Shown in pieces: positions 36,816 to 45,199 of a DNA stretch of 64,000 nt (the stretch's first letter is position 1; each line of letters begins with the position of its first letter). The notes beneath the pieces were generated by a model. The model ran no database searches. It saw only the letters and a list, made by a program, of their open reading frames with translations, and was not told the origin of the DNA. The translations under genes were made by a program, and so were the position numbers. This DNA comes from Geothrix fuzhouensis (GTDB lineage: Bacteria; Acidobacteriota; Holophagae; Holophagales; Holophagaceae), in contig NZ_JANHMQ010000002.1 in assembly GCF_024609325.1 (NCBI RefSeq), positions 186,001 to 250,000 on the forward strand, read 5' to 3'.

Positions 36816-38447
36816 CTATTCTTGCTCGAGGAAGGGAAACTTGAGGTCCCGGGGCGGCGTGAAGCTCTCCTTGATGGTGCGCGGAGAGGTCCAGCGGATC
36901 AGGTTAAGGAAGCTGCCCGCCTTGTCGTTGGTGCCCGAGGCGCGGGCGCCGCCAAAGGGCTGGTGGCCCACCACGGCGCCGGTGGGCTTGTCGTTGATAT
37001 AGAAGTTCCCGGCCGTGTTGGCCAGGGCCTCCGTCAGCTGGTTGATCACGTAGCGGTCGCGGGCGAAGATCGCCCCGGTGAGGGCGTAGGGAGAGGTCTC
37101 GTCCAGCACCTTCAGTGTCTCGTCCAGCTTGGTGTCGTCGTAGACGTAGATGGTGAGCACCGGCGCGAAGATCTCCTCCTCCATGGAGACGAACTTGGGG
37201 TTCGTGGTGAGGATGATCGTGGGCTCCACGAACCAGCCCTTCGACTTGTCGCCCTTGCCGCCCACGAGGATCTCGGCATCCTTGGCCTGCTTCGCCAGCT
37301 CGATGTACCTCATGGCGTTGTCGAAGGAGGCCTCGTCGATGACGGCGTTGAAGAAGTTGCGGAAGTCGCGCACATCGCCCATGCGGATCTCGGCCATCAG
37401 GGTGAGCAGGCGCGCCTTCAACTCGGGCCAGCGGGAGGCCGGCGCGTAGACACGGGAGCACGCGGAGCACTTCTGGCCCTGGTACTCGAAGCTGGCGCGC
37501 ACGATGCCCGCGGCGGTCTCGTCCACGTCGCCGGAGGCGTGCATGAACACGTAGTCCTTGCCGCCGGTCTCGCCCACGATGCGGGGGTAGCCCTTGTAGC
37601 GCTCCAGGTTGCCGCTGATGGTCTTCCACATGCTGTTGAAGACGTTGGTGGAGCCCGTGAAGTGGAGGCCCGCGAAGTTGGGGTCCTCCAGCGCGATCTT
37701 GCCGATCATGGAGCCGCGGCCGGGGATGAAGTTGATGACACCGTCCGGCAGGCCGGCCTCCTTGTAGAGCTGCATGAGGTAGTAGTTCGACAGCACGGAG
37801 GTGGAGGCAGGTTTCCACACCACGGTATTGCCCATGACGGCGGGGGCCGTGGGCAGGTTCGCGGCGATGGCCGTGAAGTTGAAGGGCGTCACGGCGAAGA
37901 CGAAGCCCTCGAGCGCACGGTAGTGGACGCGGTTCCACACGTGCGGATCGGAGATGGGCTGCTGCTTGTAGATCTCCTCCATGAACTTCGCGTTGTAGCG
38001 GAAGAAGTCCGCCGTCTCGCAGGTGCTGTCGATCTCCGCCTGGTAGGCGCTCTTCGACTGGCCGAGCATCGTGGCGGCGTTCAGGATGTAGCGGTACTTC
38101 CCGGAGATGAGGCTGGCCACCTTGTGGAAGATGGCGGCGCGATCCTCCCAGGGTGTGGCTTCCCAGTCCTTCTTGGCCGCCATGGCGGCGTCGATGGCCA
38201 GGCGCACTTCCGCCTCGCCCGCCTCGTGGTACCGCGCCAGCACGTGCTGGTGGTCGTGCGGGCAGACGGCCTTCTGCGTCTTTCCGGTGCGGACTTCCTG
38301 GCCGCCGATGATCAGCGGGATATCCAGTTCGAGGTTGAACTGGCGCTCGAGTTCAGCCTTCAGGAGGGCGCGCTCTTTGGAGCCGGGGGCGTAGGGGAGG
38401 ATGGGCTCGTTGTGGGATTCAGGCAGGCTGAAGATGGCGTTGGACAT
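36816..38447 (-). CDS. pruA: L-glutamate gamma-semialdehyde (P5C) dehydrogenase
   Basis: The 543-residue NAD-dependent enzyme oxidises glutamate semialdehyde to glutamate, the second step of proline and arginine breakdown. It is of the monofunctional, ALDH4-like form. Catalytic Cys327 lies in YQGQKCSACSRVY, Glu293 in VGETGGKD, and TPFNFTAIAANLP plus the C-terminal GGARASGTNDKAG are typical. GGAGGG precedes ATG38447. Its place between tupA and tupB is unusual: it has a 6-base gap to tupB and a 23-base gap after tupA. No proline dehydrogenase gene is in the window. Confidence 0.94.
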   Translation of the reverse strand: MSNAIFSLPESHNEPILPYAPGSKERALLKAELERQFNLELDIPLIIGGQEVRTGKTQKAVCPHDHQHVLARYHEAGEAEVRLAIDAAMAAKKDWEATPWEDRAAIFHKVASLISGKYRYILNAATMLGQSKSAYQAEIDSTCETADFFRYNAKFMEEIYKQQPISDPHVWNRVHYRALEGFVFAVTPFNFTAIAANLPTAPAVMGNTVVWKPASTSVLSNYYLMQLYKEAGLPDGVINFIPGRGSMIGKIALEDPNFAGLHFTGSTNVFNSMWKTISGNLERYKGYPRIVGETGGKDYVFMHASGDVDETAAGIVRASFEYQGQKCSACSRVYAPASRWPELKARLLTLMAEIRMGDVRDFRNFFNAVIDEASFDNAMRYIELAKQAKDAEILVGGKGDKSKGWFVEPTIILTTNPKFVSMEEEIFAPVLTIYVYDDTKLDETLKVLDETSPYALTGAIFARDRYVINQLTEALANTAGNFYINDKPTGAVVGHQPFGGARASGTNDKAGSFLNLIRWTSPRTIKESFTPPRDLKFPFLEQE

Positions 38448-38470
38448 GGGGTTCCCTCCGTCCGGCAGGC

Positions 38471-39307
38471 CTATTCCGGCTTGCCGGCATCAGGAAAGAA
38501 TAACGGTGATCCAAAGGTTCCAATTCCGAATTCTTTGATCAGAGTCTGCACATCTTTCGACACCATGAAGTCAGCAAAGGCGCGGCCTCCGGGAGTGTTC
38601 ACCTTGGGATGCCGCGCTGGGTTGACTTCGATGACATGGTAGACATTCAGGAGAGCGGCATCGCCTTCGCTGAGGATCTCCAGGCCGAGTTTTTTGCGCA
38701 AGGCCAGGTAGGTTCCTCGATCTGACAATGTGTAAGCCCGCTTTTCGGCAGCCACGGCCAGGGTCTGCCCCATGCCGAGGCCAGTCTGCTGGTACCACGC
38801 TTGGCCCTCGGGTTTGAGGCCGGCCGCAGCCCAGAGCTTCTTCTCCTGGGCGTGGGTGCCGGAGTTGTCGCCCCGGGAGATGAAGAGGGCGTGGCCCGCG
38901 GTGATGGCCTGGAGCGCCGCCACGGCGCCCTTCCCGCGCAGGTGGGCGGGGTCCCCGGCGGGGCCAAGGAGGACGAAGTCGTTGTGCATGACGATACGGC
39001 GGTTCACGCCGGAGCCTTCGGCCATCAGGGCCTTTTCCGCGTCCGGCGAGTGCACGAGCAGCACGTCCGCCTCGCCCTTCTTCCCCATGGCGAGGGCCTG
39101 GCCCGAGCCCACGGCGATGGTCTTCACCACGTAGCCCGTCTGCTTCTCGAAGCGGGGGACCAGCTCATCCAGCAGGCCCGAGTCCTGGGTGCTGGTGGTG
39201 GTGGCGAGGATGACGGCCTTCGTGATTGGGGGCCCAGCCTGAAGGCCCACGCAGGCCAGGGCGGCGACCAGCAACCAGTTGCACCCGGGGAATCTTGAGG
39301 TCCGCAT
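38471..39307 (-). CDS. tupA: Tungstate-binding protein
   Basis: The 278-residue precursor has a signal peptide (MRTSRFPGCNWLLVAALACV, about 24 residues). The mature protein starts with the TupA signature ILATTTSTQDSGLLDELVP, followed by GSGQALAMGKKGEADVLLVH and SRGDNSGTHAQEKKLW, the residues that cage the oxyanion in TupA/WtpA proteins. It delivers tungstate to the TupB/TupC importer. A GAGGAGG site lies five bases before ATG39307. The gene is the first structural gene after the ModE-like regulator and heads the long minus-strand operon. Confidence 0.93.
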   Translation of the reverse strand: MRTSRFPGCNWLLVAALACVGLQAGPPITKAVILATTTSTQDSGLLDELVPRFEKQTGYVVKTIAVGSGQALAMGKKGEADVLLVHSPDAEKALMAEGSGVNRRIVMHNDFVLLGPAGDPAHLRGKGAVAALQAITAGHALFISRGDNSGTHAQEKKLWAAAGLKPEGQAWYQQTGLGMGQTLAVAAEKRAYTLSDRGTYLALRKKLGLEILSEGDAALLNVYHVIEVNPARHPKVNTPGGRAFADFMVSKDVQTLIKEFGIGTFGSPLFFPDAGKPE

Positions 39308-39386
39308 GGGAGCCTCCTCTGCGATGGTTCCGTCAGGATACAACGATGGGAGAGGTCCGGGGGGCCTGTCTGGCCGATTTGTGACG

Positions 39387-39746
39387 TCAGTCCAGCAGCC
39401 GCTTCCGGAAGGCCCGGACGTCGGCCTCGATGGCGGTGGCGGCCTTGGCCTGAATCTCCCGGAAACGCTTCAGGGCTTCTTCCCCGATGGGGGTCAGATG
39501 GGCGCCACCGCCCTGGGCGCCCCCCTTGGCCGCCAGCACCACCGGGGACCGGAAGCACTGGTTCATCTCGTCCACCAGCAGCCAGGCCTTGCGGTAGCTC
39601 ATCTCCAGCAGGCGCGCGCCGGCCGAGATGGAGCCGGTCTGCCCGATGGCCTCCAGGAGGTCGGCCTTGCCCTGGCCGATGGCGATGTCACTGCCGTAGG
39701 CGATGCGGATGCGGATGGAGGCGGCGGGAGAGGCGGGTTTGGCCAT
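39387..39746 (-). CDS. ModE-like DNA-binding regulator (winged HTH only)
   Basis: The 119-residue protein corresponds to the N-terminal LysR-type helix-turn-helix domain of ModE (LLEAIGQTGSISAGARLLEM, SYRKAWLLVDEMNQCF) with the typical GGAQGGGAHLTPIGEEAL wing. It lacks the C-terminal MOP domains that bind molybdate in E. coli ModE. Such short forms are known as tungsten/molybdenum regulators in other bacteria. ATG39746 has GGAG seven bases upstream, while earlier ATGs do not. Its position ahead of tupA and divergent from the moeA pair suggests it controls both sides. Confidence 0.88.
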   Translation of the reverse strand: MAKPASPAASIRIRIAYGSDIAIGQGKADLLEAIGQTGSISAGARLLEMSYRKAWLLVDEMNQCFRSPVVLAAKGGAQGGGAHLTPIGEEALKRFREIQAKAATAIEADVRAFRKRLLD

Positions 39747-39810
39747 GGGGATCTCCGTCGGGGCCATTTCAGCACGAAGCCCAGCCATCGGACTCTGCTA
39801 GAAGGGAAGC

Positions 39811-40254
39811 ATGGAACCCGTGCCCCAGGACAGACCCGCGCCGCGCACCCTCCTCCAGGTCCTCTGCCCGGAGTCGCCGCGGCACTTCCCCTGGGCGCGG
39901 CCTGCCCAGCTGGTGTTGCGCAGCCTCCACATCGCGGCCATGGCGCTGGTGCTGGGCGCCATTCCCTTCGGGGCGGACTTCCAGGCCCTCCGGGTCCCGA
40001 TCCTCCTCACCGTGGCCACGGGTGCGCTGCTCTTCGCCATCGACCTGGCCCGGGACGCCGCCATCCTTACCCAAGGCAGCGGCGTGGCCGTGGTGGTGAA
40101 GCTGGCCCTGCTGGGCCTGGGGGTTCTGCAGCCTGCCTCACGTCTGCCCTGGTACCTGGCCGCCACCCTGGTCGCCTCGGTCGGCTCCCACATGCCCGGG
40201 GCCTGGCGGCACTTCTCCTTCCTCCAGTGGAAGGTGATCAAGCATCCGGATTGA
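39811..40254 (+). CDS. Small membrane protein of unknown function
   Basis: I do not recognise a family. The 147-residue protein has about four hydrophobic segments: LVLRSLHIAAMALVLGAIPF, PILLTVATGALLFAIDLA, VAVVVKLALLGLGVL and WYLAATLVASVGSH. A soluble N-terminal part (about 35 residues) precedes them. Histidines occur near helix ends (LHIAAMA, SHMPGAWRHF), so a metal or haem ligand is conceivable. It is divergent from the ModE-like gene, has GAAGGGA ahead of ATG39811, and lies four bases before moeA. This suggests a job linked to molybdenum/tungsten handling, which is inference from position only. Confidence 0.75.
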   Translation: MEPVPQDRPAPRTLLQVLCPESPRHFPWARPAQLVLRSLHIAAMALVLGAIPFGADFQALRVPILLTVATGALLFAIDLARDAAILTQGSGVAVVVKLALLGLGVLQPASRLPWYLAATLVASVGSHMPGAWRHFSFLQWKVIKHPD

Positions 40255-40258
40255 GGCC

Positions 40259-41485
40259 ATGACCACTCCCGCCGAAGCCCTCCAGTCGATCCTCACCCGC
40301 GTGGCGCCCCTGCCACCGCGCACCCTGCCGCTGGCGGAGGCGCTTGGTCTGGCTGCGGCCGAGGCCATCACCTCCACCGAGCAGGTGCCCCCCTTCACCA
40401 ATTCCGCCATGGACGGCTACGCGGTGCGGGCCGGGGACCTGGCCGAAGCCTCACCGGAGCACCCGGTCCGCCTACGCGTGCTGGGAGACCTCGCAGCCGG
40501 GGCCACGGCGGACCAGGCGGTGGCTGCCGGGACGGCCTGGCGCATCATGACCGGCGCGCCCCTGCCGGAAGGGGCCGACTCGGTGGTGCCCGTGGAGGAC
40601 ACGGAACGGGGCGCGGACTGGGTGGAGGTCCATCGGCCGCTCCGGAAGGGCATCCACATCCGCCTGGCCGGTGAGGACATCCAGGCGGGCCTGGCGCTGG
40701 TGGGGGCCGGCCGCGCGCTGCGCCCCGGTGACCTGGGCGTCCTGGCTGCTGTGGGGCTCCAGGCCGTGGTGGTTCATCCAAGGGCGCGCGTGGCCGTGCT
40801 CACCACGGGGGATGAGCTGGTGGATGCCTCCGAACGGCCCGGCCCGGGCCAGATCCGCGACGCGAACATCCACGCCATCTGCGCCCAGGTGGCGGACTGC
40901 GGGGCCATTCCCATCCCCTTCGCGCGAGTGCCGGACGATCGGGCCACGCTGGCAGGTGTGCTCCGCGAGGCCCTGCGGGCCGACGCCATCCTCACCACCG
41001 GCGGCATCTCCGTGGGGGACTACGACTTCGTGAAGGCCATCCTGGAGGAGCTGGGCGCGGAGCGCGTCTTCTGGAAGGTGGCCCAGAAGCCCGGTGGACC
41101 ACTGGGGTTCTGGAGGCTGGGCGAGAAGCCCATCTTCGGCATTCCGGGCAATCCTGTGGCCGCCATGCTGATGGTGGAGGAGTACGTGCGGCCCGCTCTG
41201 CGCCGCCTCATGGGGTTCTCCGCGCTGCACCGCCCCGTGGCGGAGGCCGTGCTGGAAGATGGCTGGAGCGGCAAGGCCGGCGATCACCGCACCACCTTCC
41301 TGCGCGTGGTGGCCCGCCGGGAAGGGGGCCACCTTCTGGCGCGGCTCACGGGGCCCCAGGGCTCCGCCATCCTCTCGTCCATGCTCCACGCCAACGCCCT
41401 GGCCGTGATCCCGCCCGGCGTGGACCGTGTGGAGCCGGGCGGCGCCGTGATGCTTCATCTCACCGAGCTGGCGGAAGATCACTGA
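40259..41485 (+). CDS. moeA: Molybdopterin molybdenumtransferase MoeA
   Basis: The 408-residue enzyme inserts molybdenum, or tungsten in suitable paralogues, into adenylated molybdopterin. The family pattern is complete: PPFTNSAMDGYAVRAGDL, GTAWRIMTGAPLPEGADSVV, TTGDELVDASERPGPGQIRD, GGISVGDYDFVK and IFGIPGNPVAAMLM. It sits beside the tungstate importer and ModE-like regulator, so a role in tungsten cofactor assembly for the AOR is plausible. It starts four bases after the unknown membrane protein gene. A long inverted repeat follows. Confidence 0.95.
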   Translation: MTTPAEALQSILTRVAPLPPRTLPLAEALGLAAAEAITSTEQVPPFTNSAMDGYAVRAGDLAEASPEHPVRLRVLGDLAAGATADQAVAAGTAWRIMTGAPLPEGADSVVPVEDTERGADWVEVHRPLRKGIHIRLAGEDIQAGLALVGAGRALRPGDLGVLAAVGLQAVVVHPRARVAVLTTGDELVDASERPGPGQIRDANIHAICAQVADCGAIPIPFARVPDDRATLAGVLREALRADAILTTGGISVGDYDFVKAILEELGAERVFWKVAQKPGGPLGFWRLGEKPIFGIPGNPVAAMLMVEEYVRPALRRLMGFSALHRPVAEAVLEDGWSGKAGDHRTTFLRVVARREGGHLLARLTGPQGSAILSSMLHANALAVIPPGVDRVEPGGAVMLHLTELAEDH

Positions 41486-41522
41486 TTCCCAGTGAGTGAT
41501 CAAAGAGAGGAAAGGCCTCTTT

Positions 41523-41612
41523 CACCACCAAGGCACCAAGGAAAGCCAAGAACTGCAAAAGCACAGGTCTTGGCTTTTCTTGGTGCCTTGGTGTCTTGGT
41601 GTCTTGGTGGTG
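41523..41612. repeat. Intergenic inverted repeat built of CTTGGTGT/ACCAAGGC units
   Basis: The left arm runs CACCACCAAGGCACCAAG then GAAAGCCAAGA; the right arm runs TCTTGGCTTTTCTTGGTGCC and continues as repeats of CTTGGTGT ending CTTGGTGGTG. The inner 21-base arms pair at 20 positions. It lies between moeA and the DUF488 gene and is the same type of element as those at 24177 and 43518. Confidence 0.85.
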
Positions 41613-41677
41613 ATCCTTGTCTTTGAGGGCGAGGCTGGAGAGCTACATTGGTGCTACAACTGCGCGGGGAGGACGCC

Positions 41678-42064
41678 ATGGCCATCCGCGTGGTGCGACT
41701 GGGGACGCCGAGGGTGCCGGGGGAGGGCCTGCGGATCGGCACGGTGCGCCGCCCGCCTCGGGGCGTGCCCAAGGCCGAGTTCGCCTCGCGCGACTTCTAC
41801 GACGTGTGGCTGCCGGAGGCGGCGCCAAGCGAGGAGCTGGTGAAGCAGGCCCAGGCCGCCGAGAGCGAGAAGGACTGGGCGGCCTTCAAGAAGAAGTACC
41901 GGGCGGAGATGGGCCATCCCGAGAAGGCCCGGCTCCTGGACCTGCTGGCGGCTTTGTCCCACCGGACGGACCTGGCCGTGGGCTGCTACTGCGAAGACGA
42001 GGCCCGCTGCCACCGCTCCGTGCTGCGCGAGCTGCTGGCGGAGCGGGGCGCGGTCATTCGCTGA
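41678..42064 (+). CDS. DUF488 family protein
   Basis: The 128-residue protein matches the DUF488 family: IRVVRLGTPR at the start, PRGVPKAEFASRDFYDVWLP, then the conserved C-terminal CYCEDEARCHRSVL with paired cysteines and His-Arg. The function is unknown; the Cys motif suggests metal or redox chemistry. GGGGAGG lies six bases before ATG41678. It is a single small gene between two repeat elements and precedes the POT transporter by 70 bases. Confidence 0.85.
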   Translation: MAIRVVRLGTPRVPGEGLRIGTVRRPPRGVPKAEFASRDFYDVWLPEAAPSEELVKQAQAAESEKDWAAFKKKYRAEMGHPEKARLLDLLAALSHRTDLAVGCYCEDEARCHRSVLRELLAERGAVIR

Positions 42065-42134
42065 GGGCGTTCGATTACAAATTGGGAAATGCGGACACCT
42101 CGCCATGCGAGACTAAGGCGATTCCGAGGGATTC

Positions 42135-43499
42135 ATGGACGCCAAACCTTCTTTTCGCGAGAAGTACTCCTTTCCTGCCAGCTACTGGAACGCCAACCTC
42201 ACGGAGTTGTTCGAGCGGGCCGCCTACTACTCCATGGCCAGCTTCATCGTCATCTACCTGGGGCGGCTGGGGCTCGGCGACTACTGGCCCAGCACGCTGA
42301 ACGGCGTGCTCTGGTTCCTGGTCTACTTCCTGCCCATCCTCAGCGGCACCATCGCGGATCAGATCGGCTTCCGCCGCAGCCTGCTCCTGGCCTGCGTGCT
42401 GCTGGTGGGCGGCTACTTCCTCATGGGCTATCCCGTCTGGTTCGGCGGGCAGACCCTATCTCTGCAGGCCGGGAAGGAGGTCACGGCGGGCATGGGCGTG
42501 ATGGTGCCCGTGGCGGCAGCCATCGTGCTGGTCGGCATCGGCGGCTCCTTCGTGAAGCCTTGCATCGCCGGCACCGTGCAGCGCACGCACCTGGGCAAGG
42601 CCACGCTCGCCTTCGCCATCTTCTACATGGTCATCAACATCGGCAGCGTGTTCGGGCGCCTCACGGCCTTTTTCGTACGCACGAAGCTCGGCAAGCTCGA
42701 CACCATCTTCCTCGTGTCCATGGCGGCTTCAGTGCTGGCCTTCCTGGTGGTGGCGCTGCGCTACCGGGATCCCGAATCCACGGTGGATCCCGGCAAGCCC
42801 CGGCGCACCATCCCCGAGATCTTCTTCGGCATGTTCAAGGTGCTGGGCAGCGGGCGATTCGCGTTGTTCCTGCTGGTGAGCAGCGGCTTCTACTTCATCT
42901 ACAACCAGGTCTACAACGTGCTGCCGCTCTACGTGAAGAAAACCGTGGAGCTGAGCCCGGCCATGGACCTCTACACCATGGCCAATCCCATCACCATCGT
43001 GCTGTTCCAGCTGCTCATCACCAAGCTCTTCGGCAAGATACCGCCCATCAAGTCCATCATCGTGGGCACGGTGATCATCGGCCTTGCCATGCTCATCAAC
43101 GTGGCGCCGCTCTACATGGCGGGTGGCGTGACCATGAAGCTTTGGCTCCCTCTGGGCAGCCTCTTCATCGTGATGACCGTGGCCCTCATTGCCTTTGGCG
43201 AGCTGTTCGCCTCGGCCCGTCTCTACGAGTACATCGGCTCCCTGGCCCCCAAGGGGCAGGAGGGGCTCTTCCTGGGCTACTCGAACCTGCCCATGGCCAT
43301 TGGCAGCCTGGTGGGCGGCCCCGCCGGCGCCTGGCTGTTCAACAAGGTGATGTGCGCCGGTGCCGTGACCCAGCCGGACGGCCTCCTGAAGCTGGACCCC
43401 AAGGCCGCCGCCACCGGCTGGATCATCCTCACCCTCTTCGGCCTGGGCAGCGCGCTCAGCCTGTGGTTCTACAACCGGTGGCTGCAGAAGCAGGGCTGA
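42135..43499 (+). CDS. POT/PTR family proton-dependent peptide transporter (MFS)
   Basis: The 454-residue protein has about 12 hydrophobic helices. Helix 1 carries the ExxER-type motif (LTELFERAAYYSMASF) required for proton coupling in POT proteins, and the MFS loop motif is seen as DQIGFRRSL. Helix 4-5 FVKPCIAGTVQRTH matches the PTR2 signature region. It should import di- and tripeptides at the inner membrane, in keeping with the nearby secreted peptidase-like and tyrosine-degradation genes. It is slightly shorter than average POT proteins (about 500). Confidence 0.87.
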   Translation: MDAKPSFREKYSFPASYWNANLTELFERAAYYSMASFIVIYLGRLGLGDYWPSTLNGVLWFLVYFLPILSGTIADQIGFRRSLLLACVLLVGGYFLMGYPVWFGGQTLSLQAGKEVTAGMGVMVPVAAAIVLVGIGGSFVKPCIAGTVQRTHLGKATLAFAIFYMVINIGSVFGRLTAFFVRTKLGKLDTIFLVSMAASVLAFLVVALRYRDPESTVDPGKPRRTIPEIFFGMFKVLGSGRFALFLLVSSGFYFIYNQVYNVLPLYVKKTVELSPAMDLYTMANPITIVLFQLLITKLFGKIPPIKSIIVGTVIIGLAMLINVAPLYMAGGVTMKLWLPLGSLFIVMTVALIAFGELFASARLYEYIGSLAPKGQEGLFLGYSNLPMAIGSLVGGPAGAWLFNKVMCAGAVTQPDGLLKLDPKAAATGWIILTLFGLGSALSLWFYNRWLQKQG

Positions 43500-43517
43500 A
43501 ATAGCAAAGAACTGATG

Positions 43518-43610
43518 TAAGCGGAGGAGAGCGGAGGACGAGAGGAAAGCGGAGAAGGATCGGCCAATCTTTTCTCTGCTCTCCTCCGCCCTTCGGCTCT
43601 CCTCCGCTTA
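43518..43610. repeat. Intergenic inverted repeat built of GCGGAGGA units
   Basis: The left arm TAAGCGGAGGAGAGC and right arm GCTCTCCTCCGCTTA are exact complements (15 bases). Both sides continue with further GCGGAGG or CCTCCGC copies. It fills most of the gap between the POT transporter gene and hmgA, resembling the repeats after lysS and moeA. Confidence 0.85.
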
Positions 43611-43655
43611 TTAAATTCTTTTTGAGTGATAATGGACCCTCGCTCCGAGGCTCCC

Positions 43656-44798
43656 ATGTCCAAGAAGGAAACGCCGCTCTTCCCCCTGCGCAAGGGCCTG
43701 CACACGCGGCAGGCGCATGTGGACCTGCCCGCGGGCACCTTCGAGGAGGAGCACGCGCGCCAGGGCTTCTATGGCCGCACCACGCACCTCTATCGCCTGC
43801 ATCCGGTCACGGATTGGACGCGCATCGAGGGCCCCCTGCGCCCCCACAGTTACGACTTGAACCCGCTGGTGGATTCGGCAGATGCCAAGGTCCGGGCCTC
43901 CAGGTTCGGTTCGGTCGAAACCGCCTTCGCGCCCATATGCATCCTGCACAACGGGGACGTGGCCCTGCACTGGGTGGCCCCCGCGGCCATGGACTTCTTC
44001 TACCGCAACGCCGATGGCGACGATGTCTACTACATCCACGCGGGCGCCGGGAAGCTGGAAACGACCTTCGGCGTGATCCACTACGCCACGGGCGACTACC
44101 TGGTGATTCCGCGCGGCACCACCTACCGCTTCCTTCCGGATTCAACCCCGCAGCGCTACCTGCTCATCGAAAGCTTCAGCGAGGTCACCATCCCTGATCG
44201 CAACCAGCTGGGCCCGAACGCCATCTTCGACCCCGCCATGATCGACACGCCGGAGCTGGAGCCCTACGACGCGACACCGCGGGAGTGGGCCGTCCACATC
44301 AAGCGCGAGAGCCAGATCACGAAGGTGTTCTACCCCTTCAACCCGCTGGACGTGGTGGGCTGGAAGGGCGACCTCACGGTGTGGCGCATCAACGTGAAGG
44401 ACATCCGGCCCGTCATCAGCGCCCGCTACCACCTGCCGCCCAGCGCGCATAGCACCTTCCTCGCGACCAACTTCGTCATCTGCTCCTTCCTGCCCCGGCC
44501 CTTCGAAGAAGAAGAGGGCGCCATGCGCGTGCCCTTCTTCCACTCCAACATCGACTACGACGAGGTGCTGTTCTATTCCGCCGGCCACTTCTTTTCGCGG
44601 GACGGCATCGGCGCCGGCATGATGACCTGGCATCCCCAGGGCATCCACCATGGGCCGCACCCCAAGGCCATCCCCCTCAGCCGCACCAAGGACCGCACGG
44701 ACGAGGTGGCCGTCATGGTGGACGCCTTCCGGCCGCTGAAGGCCACGCCCGCGGCGGAGCTGATGGAGAACGTGAACTATTGGGCTTCGTGGAAGTAG
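43656..44798 (+). CDS. hmgA: Homogentisate 1,2-dioxygenase
   Basis: The iron enzyme opens the ring of homogentisate in tyrosine/phenylalanine degradation. The 380-residue protein is somewhat shorter than the human enzyme (445) but keeps the cupin core and iron ligands: His and Glu in FHSNIDYDEVLFYSAG and His in PQGIHHGPHP. Other blocks are YYIHAGAGKLETTFG and YLVIPRGTTYR. ATG43656 has GAGG upstream. A fumarylacetoacetase-family gene that could act two steps later lies at 49616-50635 on the other strand. A DoxX gene follows after 23 bases. Confidence 0.93.
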   Translation: MSKKETPLFPLRKGLHTRQAHVDLPAGTFEEEHARQGFYGRTTHLYRLHPVTDWTRIEGPLRPHSYDLNPLVDSADAKVRASRFGSVETAFAPICILHNGDVALHWVAPAAMDFFYRNADGDDVYYIHAGAGKLETTFGVIHYATGDYLVIPRGTTYRFLPDSTPQRYLLIESFSEVTIPDRNQLGPNAIFDPAMIDTPELEPYDATPREWAVHIKRESQITKVFYPFNPLDVVGWKGDLTVWRINVKDIRPVISARYHLPPSAHSTFLATNFVICSFLPRPFEEEEGAMRVPFFHSNIDYDEVLFYSAGHFFSRDGIGAGMMTWHPQGIHHGPHPKAIPLSRTKDRTDEVAVMVDAFRPLKATPAAELMENVNYWASWK

Positions 44799-44821
44799 CG
44801 CCAAACCTAGGAGACAACTTC

Positions 44822-45196
44822 ATGAAATGGGCTGTCATCGTCGTCCGGAGCCTGATGGGGCTCTTGTTCCTGTTCACGTCCATCACGTTCCTGTTCAAGC
44901 TCATCACGCCGCCACCACCCACAGGCGCCATGAAGACCTTCAGCGACGGCCTGATGGCCTCCCGCTACCTCATGCCCACCGTGAAGGTCATCGAGCTGGC
45001 CTGCGGCCTGGCCTTCCTGTCGGGACGCTTCGTGCCCCTGGCCACGGTGCTGATCGCGCCCATCATCGTGAACATCGTCCTCGTCCACGCTTTCCTGGGC
45101 CCGGAAGGGCTGCCCCTGGCCATCTTCCTCGTGCTGGCCAACTGCTTCCTGGCCTACCACCACCGGGAAAGCTACAGGCCCCTGTTGCGGGCTTAG
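44822..45196 (+). CDS. DoxX-like membrane protein
   Basis: The 124-residue protein has four hydrophobic helices in the DoxX arrangement (AVIVVRSLMGLLFLFTSITF, VIELACGLAFLSGRF, ATVLIAPIIVNIVLVHAFL, LAIFLVLANCFLAYHH). DoxX family members are small inner-membrane proteins tied to redox or membrane integrity, and are HvfD in Haemophilus metallophore operons. Here it sits behind hmgA, 41 kb from the RiPP genes, so no link is implied. AGGAG lies about nine bases before ATG44822. It is convergent with the amidohydrolase gene. Confidence 0.83.
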   Translation: MKWAVIVVRSLMGLLFLFTSITFLFKLITPPPPTGAMKTFSDGLMASRYLMPTVKVIELACGLAFLSGRFVPLATVLIAPIIVNIVLVHAFLGPEGLPLAIFLVLANCFLAYHHRESYRPLLRA

Positions 45197-45199
45197 CCT

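Noticed and set aside
44822-45196. DoxX protein as the missing HvfD partner of the RiPP locus
   Set aside because: It lies 41 kb away, directly behind hmgA, with no shared operon or motif. DoxX proteins are widespread.
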